Source of the DNA: Microbacterium sp. H83
Lineage (GTDB): Bacteria > Actinomycetota > Actinomycetes > Actinomycetales > Microbacteriaceae
DNA length: 64,000 bases
Direction: 5' to 3'
NCBI RefSeq assembly: GCF_001650405.1
Contig: NZ_LWCU01000010.1
Coordinates: 20,778-84,777, forward strand
The translations under genes and the position numbers were made by a program. Positions 25,606-34,636 of this stretch are shown in pieces. The notes under the pieces were generated by a model. The model was given only the letters and a program-made list of their open reading frames with translations. It searched no databases and had not been told where the DNA came from. Each line of letters begins with the position of its first letter. The stretch's first letter is position 1.

Positions 25606-26696
25606 CGGCCGTGCCGGTCGTGATCGGCGTGCGGGCTCAGGTCGGCGCGGCGTCCGATGCCGTCGCCGCTCCGAGCCCGCGGGGCCTCGTCGACACGCAT
25701 GGCCGCGTGCACCGCGACCTCCGCATCTCCCTGACCGACCGCTGCTCGCTGCGCTGCACGTACTGCATGCCGGAGCAGGGCAACGAGTGGCTGGCCCGCA
25801 CCAGCATCCTGTCGACCGACGAGATCGTCGAGGTGGCCGAGGTCGCGGCGTCGCTCGGCATCCGCACGTTCCGTCTCACCGGCGGAGAGCCGCTGCTGCG
25901 CGCCGACATCGTCGACGTCGTCCGTCGCGTCGCGGCGATCCGCGGCGACGACGGTCCGGTCGAAGTGGCCATGACGACGAACGGCATCGGCCTCCCCGCC
26001 AGGCTGCCGGCCCTCGTCGACGCGGGGCTCACCCGCCTCAACATCAGCATCGACACGATCGACCGGCAGCGCTTCGCCGACCTCACCCGGCGCGACCGGC
26101 TCGACGACGTGTTCGAGGGCATCGCGGCAGCGGCGGCATCCGAGCTGCGTCCGCTCAAGCTCAACGCCGTGGCCATGCGCGGCGTGAACGACGACGAGCT
26201 GCCCGACCTGGTCGCCTTCGCGATGGGCGTCGGCGCGCAGCTGCGGTTCATCGAGCAGATGCCGCTCGACGCGGGTCACACGTGGGACCGGGACTCGATG
26301 GTGACGCGCGAGGAGATCCTCGAGAAGCTCGGTGCGCGCTGGAGCCTCGAACCGGTGCCGGGCCGCGGCGGAGCCCCGGCCGAGAAGTGGCGCATCGACG
26401 GCGGTCCGCACGAGGTCGGCGTGATCGCGTCGGTCACGGCTCCGTTCTGCGGCGCCTGCGACCGGCTGCGCCTGACCGCGGACGGACAGCTGCGCAACTG
26501 CCTCTTCTCGAACACGGAGTACGACCTGGTCGGCGTGCTGCGCGGCGACGCGGCATCCGCCCCCGGCTCCGACGCGCGCGTCGAGGGCATCGCCGACATG
26601 CTGCGCTCCTGCGTGCACGGCAAGCTGCCGGGGCACGCGATCAACGATCCGTCGTTCCTGCAGCCGGCCCGCGGGATGAACGCGATCGGCGGCTGA
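25602..26696 (+). CDS. moaA: MoaA, GTP 3',8-cyclase (radical SAM)
   Basis: 364 residues from ATG 25602. N-terminal radical-SAM cluster C48-S-L-R-C52-T-Y-C55, RLTGGEPLLR, and a C-terminal second cluster in APFCGACDRLRLTADGQLRNC. It ends in MNAIGG, whose Gly-Gly tail is needed for catalysis. It performs the first step of molybdenum-cofactor synthesis, from GTP to the cyclised intermediate used by MoaC. Translation is probably coupled to the 8-codon leader ORF. Confidence 0.97.
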   Translation: MTAVPVVIGVRAQVGAASDAVAAPSPRGLVDTHGRVHRDLRISLTDRCSLRCTYCMPEQGNEWLARTSILSTDEIVEVAEVAASLGIRTFRLTGGEPLLRADIVDVVRRVAAIRGDDGPVEVAMTTNGIGLPARLPALVDAGLTRLNISIDTIDRQRFADLTRRDRLDDVFEGIAAAAASELRPLKLNAVAMRGVNDDELPDLVAFAMGVGAQLRFIEQMPLDAGHTWDRDSMVTREEILEKLGARWSLEPVPGRGGAPAEKWRIDGGPHEVGVIASVTAPFCGACDRLRLTADGQLRNCLFSNTEYDLVGVLRGDAASAPGSDARVEGIADMLRSCVHGKLPGHAINDPSFLQPARGMNAIGG

Positions 26697-26711
26697 GGCA
26701 GCGCCGCTTCG

Positions 26712-26802
26712 CGTGCACGATTCCGCAGAGAACGGGCGTTCCGCCTCTGCAGAGTGCGGATGCGGAGCGACCGCTGCCATCCGTGCTGAATCGTGAACGG
26801 CA
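26712..26802. repeat. 91-bp palindromic element, copy 1
   Basis: A 91-base element ending in TGCTGAATCGTGAACGGCA, whose complement matches its own left end (CGTGCACGATTCCGCA) with a few changes. It is a near copy of 26885-26975; the likeness extends 21 bases further left, into the moaA stop. It may act as the moaA 3' stem-loop. Confidence 0.8.
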
Positions 26803-26884
26803 GAGCGCGGGTCGCGGTACGACCTCCGTCCCGCACCCGAGCTCCGGTGACGAGAGCGCTCTGGGCTGAGGCAGCCCCGCTCGG

Positions 26885-26975
26885 CGTTCACAATTCAGCA
26901 GAGAACGGGCGTTCCGGCTCTGCAGAGTGCGGATGCGGCTCGATTCCGACCGCCCGTGCTGAATCGTGAACGGCA
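26885..26975. repeat. 91-bp palindromic element, copy 2
   Basis: Terminal inverted repeats CGTTCACAATTCAGCA and TGCTGAATCGTGAACG, matching at 15 of 16 positions. Inside, ACGGGCG pairs with CGCCCGT, and CTCTGCAGAG is a palindrome. It is repeated 173 bases from copy 1. A third copy of the same length is at 47132. Confidence 0.85.
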
Positions 26976-26996
26976 CGCGACGGGCGCGACCGAGCG

Positions 26997-28211
26997 TCAG
27001 CCGAGGAACTCCCGCGCCGCCGCGGAGAGCGCCGTGACGCCGACCTCGATGGTCGGGTGGATCTCGGGCGCGAAGTAGGGGGAGTGGTTCGTCGGCACGT
27101 CCTTGTCGAGCGTCCCGGCGGCCATCGCCGCGGCGAACGCGGCGGGGTCCACGCCGCCCCAGAACCAGAACACGAGCGGCACGCCGGTGTCGCGGGCGAA
27201 CCACGACACGTCCTCGCTGCCGGTGAACATCCCGGGGTCCACGACCGAGGACTCGCCGAGCACGCGCTGCAGGGCCGACGTGACGCGGGCGGTGGCGTCG
27301 GCGTCGTTGATCGTGGGCGGCAGAGTGTGGTCGGTGCGGATCTCGGGCTCGCGCTCGGCTCCGGATGCCGCGGCCTCGGCCCGCACGATGCGCTCGACGC
27401 TGGCGAGCACCCGATCGCGCATCTCGTCGTTCGGGTAGCGCAGGCTGAGCTCGAGCTTCGCCTCCGCCGGGATGATGTTGTTCTTGAGGCCGGCGTGGAT
27501 CGAGCCGACGGTCACCACCGCGACGTCGCGCGGGTCCACCTCGCGCGAGGCGATGGTCTGCAGGCGCATGACGGTCGCCGCCGCCATGACGACCGGATCG
27601 ATGGTCGAGTGCGGACGGGATCCGTGCCCGCCGCGACCGTGCAGCGTGACGGTGAGTCCATCGGACGCCGCCATCTGCGTGCCGGGACGGACGCCGATCG
27701 TGCCGGCGGGCAGCGGGGTCACGTGCTGGCCGAGCACGATGTCGGGGTGCGGCACGAGGTCGCGGAGTCCGTCGTCGAGCATGGCCCGGGAGCCGGCGCC
27801 GTACTCTTCGGCGGGCTGGATGAGCACCACCAGCGTGCCCGCCCACTCGCCGCGCTCGGCGACCAGCTTCTCGACCGCGCCGATCATCGCCGTGACATGC
27901 ATGTCGTGGCCGCACGCGTGCATGACGGGCACGGTGTTGCCGGCCGGGTCGATGCCGGTGGCGGTGCTGGCGTACGGCAGGTCGGTGAGCTCGCCCACGG
28001 GCAGGGCGTCCATGTCGGCCCGCACCCAGACGACCGGCCCGTCGCCGTTCTGCAGCACGCCGACGACCCCGGTGACGCCGACGCCCTCGTGCACCTCGAG
28101 TCCGAGGTCGCGCAGGTGGCCGGCGGCGATGCCCGCGGTGCGGGTCTCCTGGAACGAGAGCTCGGGATGCTGGTGCAGGTCGATGTAGAGCGCTTCGAGG
28201 TCGATCGTCAT
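26997..28211 (-). CDS. M20 family amidohydrolase (N-acyl-amino-acid type)
   Basis: 404 residues. Metal-binding motif VMHACGHDMHVTAMIGA, then the VLIQPAEEYGAGSRAML block with the catalytic Glu pair, and GRGGHGSRPHSTIDPV in the dimerisation domain. Such enzymes cleave N-acyl amino acids, hippurate or indole-acetyl conjugates; the exact substrate is unknown. No signal peptide. It starts 10 bases after the TetR stop, so it is probably co-transcribed with and controlled by that regulator. Confidence 0.9.
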   Translation of the reverse strand: MTIDLEALYIDLHQHPELSFQETRTAGIAAGHLRDLGLEVHEGVGVTGVVGVLQNGDGPVVWVRADMDALPVGELTDLPYASTATGIDPAGNTVPVMHACGHDMHVTAMIGAVEKLVAERGEWAGTLVVLIQPAEEYGAGSRAMLDDGLRDLVPHPDIVLGQHVTPLPAGTIGVRPGTQMAASDGLTVTLHGRGGHGSRPHSTIDPVVMAAATVMRLQTIASREVDPRDVAVVTVGSIHAGLKNNIIPAEAKLELSLRYPNDEMRDRVLASVERIVRAEAAASGAEREPEIRTDHTLPPTINDADATARVTSALQRVLGESSVVDPGMFTGSEDVSWFARDTGVPLVFWFWGGVDPAAFAAAMAAGTLDKDVPTNHSPYFAPEIHPTIEVGVTALSAAAREFLG

Positions 28212-28221
28212 GGCCCCGAGC

Positions 28222-28869
28222 CTACTCGCGGCGGTACGTCTCCAGAGCGGGACCGGGGTGCAGCACGCCGTTCACGATCGCGCGGATCGCGAACTCGCTC
28301 GCCTCGCCGAGGGCGAACACGTCGCGGTGCAGCAGCCACTGCAGCTGCAGGCCGTCCATGACGGCGAGGATTCCGGCCGCGGCCGCCGCGATCGTGTCGG
28401 GCTCGGTCACGCCCTCCTGCGCGCAGAGCTCGTGGAACGCATCGGTGACCTCGCGCCGCAGGGTCGTGTAGCGGTCCTCGAAGTACTCGCGCCCCGGGTG
28501 GTTGTCGGTCACCGACTCGGAGGACAGCACGGTGTACGCCTGCACGATGCCCGGCCGCGATTCGTTCGCGATCGCCGTGCGCACGAGGTGGAGGAACAGC
28601 TCGGGCCCGCCCGGGATGTGCTTGTCGGCGAGCTCGGCGACGTCGGCCTGGTCCCGATAGGCGAGCACCTCGAGGAGGAGCTTCTGCTTCGAGCCGAAGT
28701 GGTGGAGCACGCCGGCGTGCGTGATGCCGACCTGCTCGGCGACGTCGGCGAGCGTGCCGTTCGTCGAGCCCTTGTTGCCGAAGATCTCGACGGCCGCCTT
28801 GAGGATCTGCTCGCGCTTCTCCCTGGTGGCGGGGCGGACGTTCACCGGCGCGACGGCGTCCTTCGACAT
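28222..28869 (-). CDS. TetR-family regulator
   Basis: 215 residues. HTH region REQILKAAVEIFGNKGSTNGTLADVAEQVGITHAGVLHHFGSK, followed by an all-helical ligand domain. It is divergent from the ABC importer-GH3 operon and upstream of the M20 gene. Two candidate operators lie in the 190-base spacer (28945-28988), one within the importer promoter, suggesting repression of both directions. The ligand is unknown and could be an oligosaccharide or a peptide-like product. RBS GGAGGG lies upstream of the ATG. Confidence 0.87.
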   Translation of the reverse strand: MSKDAVAPVNVRPATREKREQILKAAVEIFGNKGSTNGTLADVAEQVGITHAGVLHHFGSKQKLLLEVLAYRDQADVAELADKHIPGGPELFLHLVRTAIANESRPGIVQAYTVLSSESVTDNHPGREYFEDRYTTLRREVTDAFHELCAQEGVTEPDTIAAAAAGILAVMDGLQLQWLLHRDVFALGEASEFAIRAIVNGVLHPGPALETYRRE

Positions 28870-28931
28870 GGTCCCTCCTCACCTGCACGGGCTCTCGAAC
28901 GGGTCTGCGGCGATCCTGCAAGGGATCGTAC

Positions 28932-28988
28932 TTGCCAACTCTACTTACTGACGGGTAACCTCGCACCAGCTTACTTTCTCGCCAGTAA
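28932..28988 (+). promoter_or_regulatory. Importer promoter with two TetR-type operators
   Basis: TTGCCA (28932-28937) and TAACCT (28956-28961) are 18 bases apart. Operator 1, TTACTGACGGGTAA (28945-28958), overlaps spacer and -10. Operator 2, TTACTTTCTCGCCAGTAA (28971-28988), follows the presumed start site; its complement begins TTACTGGCGAG, matching TTACTGACGGG. The site is placed for repression by the adjacent TetR. Confidence 0.55.
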
Positions 28989-29059
28989 GCAAACGGCACC
29001 GGATGCCCGAGCCTCCGGCGCGTTCACGCAGCACAACGACCCGTGCCCAAGGAGAAGCA

Positions 29060-30724
29060 ATGAAGCTCAGAAAGTCCCTGATCGCCGTCGCGGCGATCTC
29101 CCTGATCGGCGTCTCGGCCCTCGCCGGATGCGCCGCCGGCGGCTCGACCGACGGCGGCGGCGACGGCGGGGCGGCCCTCACCATCGCCAAGCCCGACGGC
29201 GCGATCACCACGGAGTCCAACAACCCGTACGTGGGCGACTCCGCCGCGTCGAAGTACGGCTACGGCAAGGTCATCTTCGAGAGCCTCGGGCTCGTGAACC
29301 AGACCGGCGACCGCGAGGTCACCCCGTGGCTGGCCGAGAGCATCGAATGGAACGACGACTACACCGCCCTCACCGTCGTGCCCCGCAAGGACGTCACCTG
29401 GAGCGACGGCGAGCCGTTCACCGCCGACGACATCGTGTTCACCTACGAGCTCGTATCGACCCCCGCGCTCGACACCGCGGGTCTCAAGTTCGAGGGCGCG
29501 ACCGTCGACGGCGACGCCGTCACGCTGACGTTCGGCGAGTCCAAGTACGTCAACCAGGCCCGCGTCCTGCACGTCCCGATCGTGCCGAAGCACATCTGGG
29601 AGAAACTCGACGAGCCGGCCACCGACCCGATCAAGGGCGACGACCTCGTCGGCACCGGCCCCTACGCGCTGTCGAACTGGTCGACCGAGTCGGTCACGCT
29701 CGAGGCGCGCGACGACTACTGGGGCGGCGACCTCGCCGTGCCCGAGCTGCACTACGTCTCGTACGGCGACAACACCGCGCTCACCACCGCGCTGTCGCAG
29801 GGCGAGGCCGACTGGGCGCAGGCGTTCATCCCGCAGATTCAGGAGCAGTTCCTCGACGCCGACCCCGAGCACAACAAGTACTTCGTGGCCCCGACCACCG
29901 GCTCGGCGACGCTCTTCATGAACCTCCACGAGAAGCCGTTCGACGACGTCGCGTTCCGCCAGGCGCTCGCCTGGGTCATCGACCGCGACGCCTATGTCGA
30001 CATCGCCCGCGAGGGTGCGAGCGAGCCCGTGTGGTCGGTGACCGGACTGTCGACGATCCTCGAGGACGAGATCCAGCCCGACTTCCAGGGCGAGGAGTAC
30101 TCGGTCGACGCCGAGAAGGCGCGCGAGCTGCTCACGTCCGCCGGCTACACGTGGGACGGCGACGCGCTGATCGACCCCGACGGCACGCCCGTGTCGTTCA
30201 CGCTCTCCGTGCCCTCCGGCTGGAGCGACTGGAACACCGCGCAGGAGCTCATCGCGGAGGACATCAGCGAGTCGATCGGCGCCGAGGTGAAGATCGACAT
30301 GCCCGACTGGGGCGGCTGGGCCGGCCCGCGCGACGAGGGCACGTTCTCGGCGATCATCCACTGGCTCGAGGACAGCAACACGGCCTACGGCCTCTACACC
30401 TCGACCATGGACCCGCGCTGGATCTCCCCCGAGGGCATCGCCGGATTCAACTTCGGCCGCTTCGACGACCCCGCGGCGACAGAGGCCCTGAACACGTACG
30501 CGAACGCCGCCTCCGACGAGGAGCGCACCACGGCGATGCAGACGCTGCAGACGATCTTCGTCGACCAGGTGCCGGCGATCCCGCTCGGCGCGCACCCGCT
30601 GCTCAGCGAGTACAACACCCGGAACTACGTCGGATGGCCGTCGGAGGACGACCCCTACGCGTCGGGCGACCCCACGCAGCAGAACATCGTGATGATCCTC
30701 ACGAAGCTGAAGCCGGCCGAGTAG
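29060..30724 (+). CDS. Family-5 (oligopeptide/oligosaccharide) binding lipoprotein
   Basis: 554 residues from ATG 29060, preceded by AAGGAGAA. Lipobox ALAGC follows a classic signal. The Opp/Dpp-type fold shows in WLAESIEWNDDYTALTV, KDVTWSDGEPFTADDIVFTYE and KGDDLVGTGPYALSNW. Family 5 includes binders of cellobiose and other beta-glucosides as well as peptides. The GH3 gene at the end of the same operon favours a plant-derived oligosaccharide (inference). A perfect 32-base palindrome follows the stop. Confidence 0.87.
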   Translation: MKLRKSLIAVAAISLIGVSALAGCAAGGSTDGGGDGGAALTIAKPDGAITTESNNPYVGDSAASKYGYGKVIFESLGLVNQTGDREVTPWLAESIEWNDDYTALTVVPRKDVTWSDGEPFTADDIVFTYELVSTPALDTAGLKFEGATVDGDAVTLTFGESKYVNQARVLHVPIVPKHIWEKLDEPATDPIKGDDLVGTGPYALSNWSTESVTLEARDDYWGGDLAVPELHYVSYGDNTALTTALSQGEADWAQAFIPQIQEQFLDADPEHNKYFVAPTTGSATLFMNLHEKPFDDVAFRQALAWVIDRDAYVDIAREGASEPVWSVTGLSTILEDEIQPDFQGEEYSVDAEKARELLTSAGYTWDGDALIDPDGTPVSFTLSVPSGWSDWNTAQELIAEDISESIGAEVKIDMPDWGGWAGPRDEGTFSAIIHWLEDSNTAYGLYTSTMDPRWISPEGIAGFNFGRFDDPAATEALNTYANAASDEERTTAMQTLQTIFVDQVPAIPLGAHPLLSEYNTRNYVGWPSEDDPYASGDPTQQNIVMILTKLKPAE

Positions 30725-30733
30725 GCAGTCACC

Positions 30734-30765
30734 GGATGGGCGGATGCCGCGGCATCCGCCCATCC
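30734..30765. repeat. Perfect 32-bp palindrome after the binding-protein gene
   Basis: 16-base arms GGATGGGCGGATGCCG and CGGCATCCGCCCATCC abut without a loop, 10 bases past the stop. Intra-operon hairpins like this commonly stabilise binding-protein mRNA and reduce downstream ABC gene expression. Confidence 0.75.
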
Positions 30766-30788
30766 CTCCGACCGACGAAGGACCCTCC

Positions 30789-31613
30789 ATGTCAGAAACA
30801 CTCCTCAGCGTGCGCGACTTCTCCGTCGTGTACGACGTCGATCCGCCCGTCGAGGCGGTGAAGGACGTCACCCTCGAGCTGCGGCGCGGCGAGATCCTCG
30901 GCCTCGCCGGCGAGAGCGGATGCGGGAAGACCACCCTCGCCTACGGCATCCAGCGCCTCCTGCGGGCGCCCGCGGTGATCGCCGGCGGCAGCGTCACCTT
31001 CCACGACGCCTCGGGCGTCGACGTCGACATCAACGCCCTCGGCGTCGAGGCGATGCAGCGGTTCCGCTGGGACAAGGTCTCGATGGTGTTCCAGGGGGCG
31101 ATGAACGCGCTCAACCCCGTGGCCACGATCGGCTCGCAGCTGGAGGACGTCTTCGAGATCCACCGCCCCGACATGACCCGTCGTCAGCGCCGTGCCGAGG
31201 CCGAGGACCTTCTCGAGATCGTCAAGGTCGGGCGCCAGCGCATCCGCTCCTTCCCGCACGAGCTGTCCGGCGGCATGCGTCAGCGCGTCATGATCGCGAT
31301 GGCACTGGCCCTGCGCCCGCAGCTCATGGTGATGGACGAGCCGACGACGGCGCTCGACGTGCTCGTGCAGCGGGAGATCCTGAAGCAGATCTCGCAGCTG
31401 CGCCACGAGTTCGGGTTCTCGGTCATCTTCATCACCCACGACCTCCCGCTGCTGCTGGAGATCAGCGACCGGATCGCGATCATGCGGCAGGGCGAGATCG
31501 TCGAGCTCGCCGCGGCCGAGGAGATCTGGACGAACCCGCAGCACGACTACACCCGCACGCTGCTGTCGTCGTTCCCGCGCCTGACCGGAGAGAGAGGAGT
31601 GCTGACCCGATGA
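30789..31613 (+). CDS. Opp/Dpp-type ABC ATPase 1 (DppD/OppD-like)
   Basis: 274 residues from ATG 30789. Walker A GESGCGKTT, VSMVFQGAMNALNPV Q-loop, signature LSGGMRQRVMIAMAL, Walker B LMVMDEPTTALD, H-loop FITHDLPLL. It is shorter than the usual 320-330 residues: it ends soon after YTRTLLSSFPRL and has only a minimal C-terminal tail, so the terminal Fe-S-type Cys motif of some OppD proteins is absent. It overlaps ATPase 2 by 4 bases and works with it as a heterodimer. Confidence 0.92.
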   Translation: MSETLLSVRDFSVVYDVDPPVEAVKDVTLELRRGEILGLAGESGCGKTTLAYGIQRLLRAPAVIAGGSVTFHDASGVDVDINALGVEAMQRFRWDKVSMVFQGAMNALNPVATIGSQLEDVFEIHRPDMTRRQRRAEAEDLLEIVKVGRQRIRSFPHELSGGMRQRVMIAMALALRPQLMVMDEPTTALDVLVQREILKQISQLRHEFGFSVIFITHDLPLLLEISDRIAIMRQGEIVELAAAEEIWTNPQHDYTRTLLSSFPRLTGERGVLTR

Positions 31614-32431
31614 CGACCCTCGAGTTCTCCCATGTCAGCAAGGTGTACAACGTCCGGGGTGCCGGCCAGCTGAAGGCCCTCGACGACGTGAGCTTCACCC
31701 TGACGTCCGGCCGGACGATCGGACTCGTCGGTCAGTCGGGCAGCGGCAAGTCCACCATCGCCAAGATCCTCACCCAGCTCGAGGCGCCCACGAGCGGCGA
31801 GGTGCGGCTCGACGGCACCCCGATCCCGAGGCGGGGACGGGGGCTGCGCGCCTACCGGCAGCAGCTGCGGATGGTCTTCCAGGACCCGTTCGCGTCGCTC
31901 AACCCGTATCACTCGATCCGCTACCACCTGGAGCGGCCCCTCCGCCTCGACGACGTCGTCCCCCGGGCGGAGACCGAAGCCGAGGTGCGCCGACTGCTCG
32001 AGCGCGTGCGACTCGACGCGGATGCCGTGATCGACCGCCGCCCGCACGAGCTGTCCGGCGGCCAGCGCCAGCGCGTCGCGATCGCCCGCGCCCTGGCGTC
32101 CCGTCCGTCGCTGCTCGTCGCAGACGAACCGGTGTCGATGCTCGACGTCTCCATCCGCCTGGGCGTGCTGAACCTGCTCGCCGAGCTGCAGCGCGAAGAG
32201 GGGCTGGGCGTGCTCTACATCACGCACGACCTCGCCACAGCCCGGCACTTCAGCGACGAGATCATGGTCCTCAATCAGGGGCGCGTCGTCGAGCACGGCG
32301 ACGCCGACGCCGTGATCCTCGACCCCCAGGACCCGTACACCCGCGAGCTGCGCGCCGCGTCGCCCGACCCCGAGGCGCATTTCGCCGCCGCGGGCCCGCA
32401 CTCGACCGCACCCCAGGGAGGCACCCGGTGA
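31610..32431 (+). CDS. Opp/Dpp-type ABC ATPase 2 (DppF/OppF-like)
   Basis: 273 residues. Walker [28 protein letters not shown], signature [15 protein letters not shown], Walker B LLVADEPVSMLD and H-loop YITHDLATA. Also a compact version of the family. The start is coupled to ATPase 1 (ATGA), and the stop overlaps the permease GTG. Confidence 0.92.
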   Translation: MTTLEFSHVSKVYNVRGAGQLKALDDVSFTLTSGRTIGLVGQSGSGKSTIAKILTQLEAPTSGEVRLDGTPIPRRGRGLRAYRQQLRMVFQDPFASLNPYHSIRYHLERPLRLDDVVPRAETEAEVRRLLERVRLDADAVIDRRPHELSGGQRQRVAIARALASRPSLLVADEPVSMLDVSIRLGVLNLLAELQREEGLGVLYITHDLATARHFSDEIMVLNQGRVVEHGDADAVILDPQDPYTRELRAASPDPEAHFAAAGPHSTAPQGGTR

Positions 32432-33528
32432 CCACCGCATCCCCCGAGCTCGGACAGACCGGCCTCGACCCCGACGGCGGTCGCCACGACGCGCTGGAGG
32501 TCGGCACGACGGCGACCACGGCGCAGAGGGGACGGAAGATCGTCCACTGGCGGTTCTTCGCCGGCCGGGCCGCGTTCTACCTGTTCACGCTGTGGGCAGC
32601 GATCACGATCAACTTCTTCCTCCCGCGGTTCATGAAGGGCGATGCGGTCAGCTCGTACCTCGCGCGCAACCGCAACATCAGCCCGGAGGCGGCGGACTCC
32701 CTCCGCATCCTGCTCGGCATCGACTCGGACAAGACGCTGTGGCAGCAGTACCTGGACTACTGGGGCACGCTGCTTCGGGGCGACCTCGGCATCTCCACCC
32801 TGCACGGTCTGCGCCCGGTCGCCGAGGTGCTGGCCGCGGCCCTCCCGTGGACCCTCGGACTCGTCGGGCTGGCGACGATCATCTCGTTCGCCCTCGGCAC
32901 GGTGGGCGGCGCGATCGTCGGATGGAAGCGCGGCAGCCGCCTCGACGCCCTCATCCCGATCACCACCTTCTTCAACACCATCCCGTACTTCTGGCTCGGC
33001 CTCATCGCGATCGCGATCTTCTCGTCGACGCTGAAGTGGTTCCCGTCGTCGCACGCGTACGACAAGGGCCAGTCGCCGGAATGGAGCCTCGACTTCATCG
33101 GCCAGGTGATCATGCACGGCACCCTGCCGGCGCTCACGATCGTCATCGCCTCGCTCGGCGGATGGATGCTGGGCATGCGCAACATGATGCTCACGGTGCT
33201 CGACGAGGACTACATCACGGTGGCGCAGGCCAAGGGCATGCCGAACCGCCGCGTGCTGTGGGCGTACGCCGCCCGCAACGCCGTGCTGCCGCAGATCCAG
33301 AGCTTCGCGCTGTCCATCGGCTTCATCGTCGGCGGGACGATCGTCATGGAGATGGTCTTCAGCTACCCGGGCGTCGGCAAGCTCCTGCTCGACGCCACGA
33401 ACGCGAAGGACTTCGCGCTCATGCAGGGAGTGTTCCTCGTGATCACGCTGTCCGTGCTGATCGCGAACATCCTCGCCGACATCGTCTACGCATACCTCGA
33501 CCCGCGCACGCGCCAGACGGAGGCCTGA
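32428..33528 (+). CDS. Opp/Dpp-type permease 1 (DppB-like)
   Basis: 366 residues from GTG 32428. About 45 hydrophilic residues precede the first span (AFYLFTLWAAITINFFLPRF). About six membrane segments. The EAA-type loop is YITVAQAKGMPNRRVLWAYAARNAVLPQIQSF. Long for DppB because of the N-terminal tail. It makes one half of the membrane channel. Confidence 0.92.
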   Translation: MTTASPELGQTGLDPDGGRHDALEVGTTATTAQRGRKIVHWRFFAGRAAFYLFTLWAAITINFFLPRFMKGDAVSSYLARNRNISPEAADSLRILLGIDSDKTLWQQYLDYWGTLLRGDLGISTLHGLRPVAEVLAAALPWTLGLVGLATIISFALGTVGGAIVGWKRGSRLDALIPITTFFNTIPYFWLGLIAIAIFSSTLKWFPSSHAYDKGQSPEWSLDFIGQVIMHGTLPALTIVIASLGGWMLGMRNMMLTVLDEDYITVAQAKGMPNRRVLWAYAARNAVLPQIQSFALSIGFIVGGTIVMEMVFSYPGVGKLLLDATNAKDFALMQGVFLVITLSVLIANILADIVYAYLDPRTRQTEA

Positions 33529-33529
33529 C

Positions 33530-34636
33530 ATGAGCACTCCCACCTCGACCGACACCACCGCCCCCGACGGCAGCACCGTCCCCACCGGGATGCCGGAGAC
33601 GGCGACGTTCCGCACGACGACGGATGCCGGACCGCAGCGCACCACCTTCTGGTCGCAGCTCGGCCAGGCGTTCGCCATGTTCCGCAACCCCAAATCGGTC
33701 GCCGGGCTGATCATCCTCGGGGTCTTCGTGCTCGTCGCGATCTTCGCCCCGCTGCTCGCTCCCTACGGCCCGACCCAGAAGGACCGCTCGGCGCTGCGTC
33801 AGCCGCCGTCGCTCGAGCACTGGCTCGGGACGACGCACATGGGGGAGGACGTGCTCAGCCAGATCATCTTCGGCACACAGGGCGTGGTCGTCGTCGGCTT
33901 CCTGTCGGCGATCATCGCCACCGTCATCGCGATCACCATCGGCGTGATCTCCGGCTACGTGCGCGGATGGCGCAGCGAGTCGCTCTCGGCGCTCACCAAC
34001 GTGTTCCTGGTGATCCCCGGCATCCCGCTCATCATCATCGTCGCGTCGCAGTTCGAGAACCCGCCGCTCATCGTGATCGCAGCCGTGCTCGGCCTCACCG
34101 GGTGGGCGTGGGGCGCCCGTGTGCTCCGCGCGCAGACCATGTCGCTGCGCAACCGCGACTTCATCCAGGCCGCCCGCGCCAACGGCGAGCCGCTGCGACG
34201 CATCATCACGGTCGAGATGCTGCCGAACCTCATGGCGCTCATCGCGTCGAGCTTCGTCGGCACCGTGACGGCGGCGATCCTCGGACTCACCACGCTCGCC
34301 TTCATCGGCGTGATCCCGGTGAGCAACCTCAACTGGGGCACGATCCTGTTCTGGGCGCAGCAGAACGGCGCCTTCCCGCGGCTGTGGTGGTGGTACGTGC
34401 CCGCAGGGCTCTGCATCGCGATCATCGGCGTCGCCCTGTCGCTCATCAACTTCGGCATCGACGAGCACGTCAACCCGCGGCTGCGGTCGGCCGGCGAGCG
34501 TGCACGTGCGATGAAGAAGAAGGGCCTCGACGTGAACGATCCCGTGACCGCGGTGCGCAGCATCCCGACGCCGACCCCGACCTCTTCCACCACGAACACC
34601 CCGACCACGGATATCCGGAACTCGAAGAAGCGATGA
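33530..34636 (+). CDS. Opp/Dpp-type permease 2 (DppC-like)
   Basis: 368 residues. A hydrophilic, Thr/Pro-rich N-terminal tail of about 60 residues precedes AGLIILGVFVLVAIFAPLLAPYGP. The HWLGTTHMGEDVLSQII motif and the EAA loop NRDFIQAARANGEPLRRIITVEMLPNL are those of DppC. A low-complexity tail (TPTPTSSTTNTPTT) ends the protein and overlaps the GH3 start by 4 bases. It starts 1 base after permease 1. Confidence 0.92.
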   Translation: MSTPTSTDTTAPDGSTVPTGMPETATFRTTTDAGPQRTTFWSQLGQAFAMFRNPKSVAGLIILGVFVLVAIFAPLLAPYGPTQKDRSALRQPPSLEHWLGTTHMGEDVLSQIIFGTQGVVVVGFLSAIIATVIAITIGVISGYVRGWRSESLSALTNVFLVIPGIPLIIIVASQFENPPLIVIAAVLGLTGWAWGARVLRAQTMSLRNRDFIQAARANGEPLRRIITVEMLPNLMALIASSFVGTVTAAILGLTTLAFIGVIPVSNLNWGTILFWAQQNGAFPRLWWWYVPAGLCIAIIGVALSLINFGIDEHVNPRLRSAGERARAMKKKGLDVNDPVTAVRSIPTPTPTSSTTNTPTTDIRNSKKR

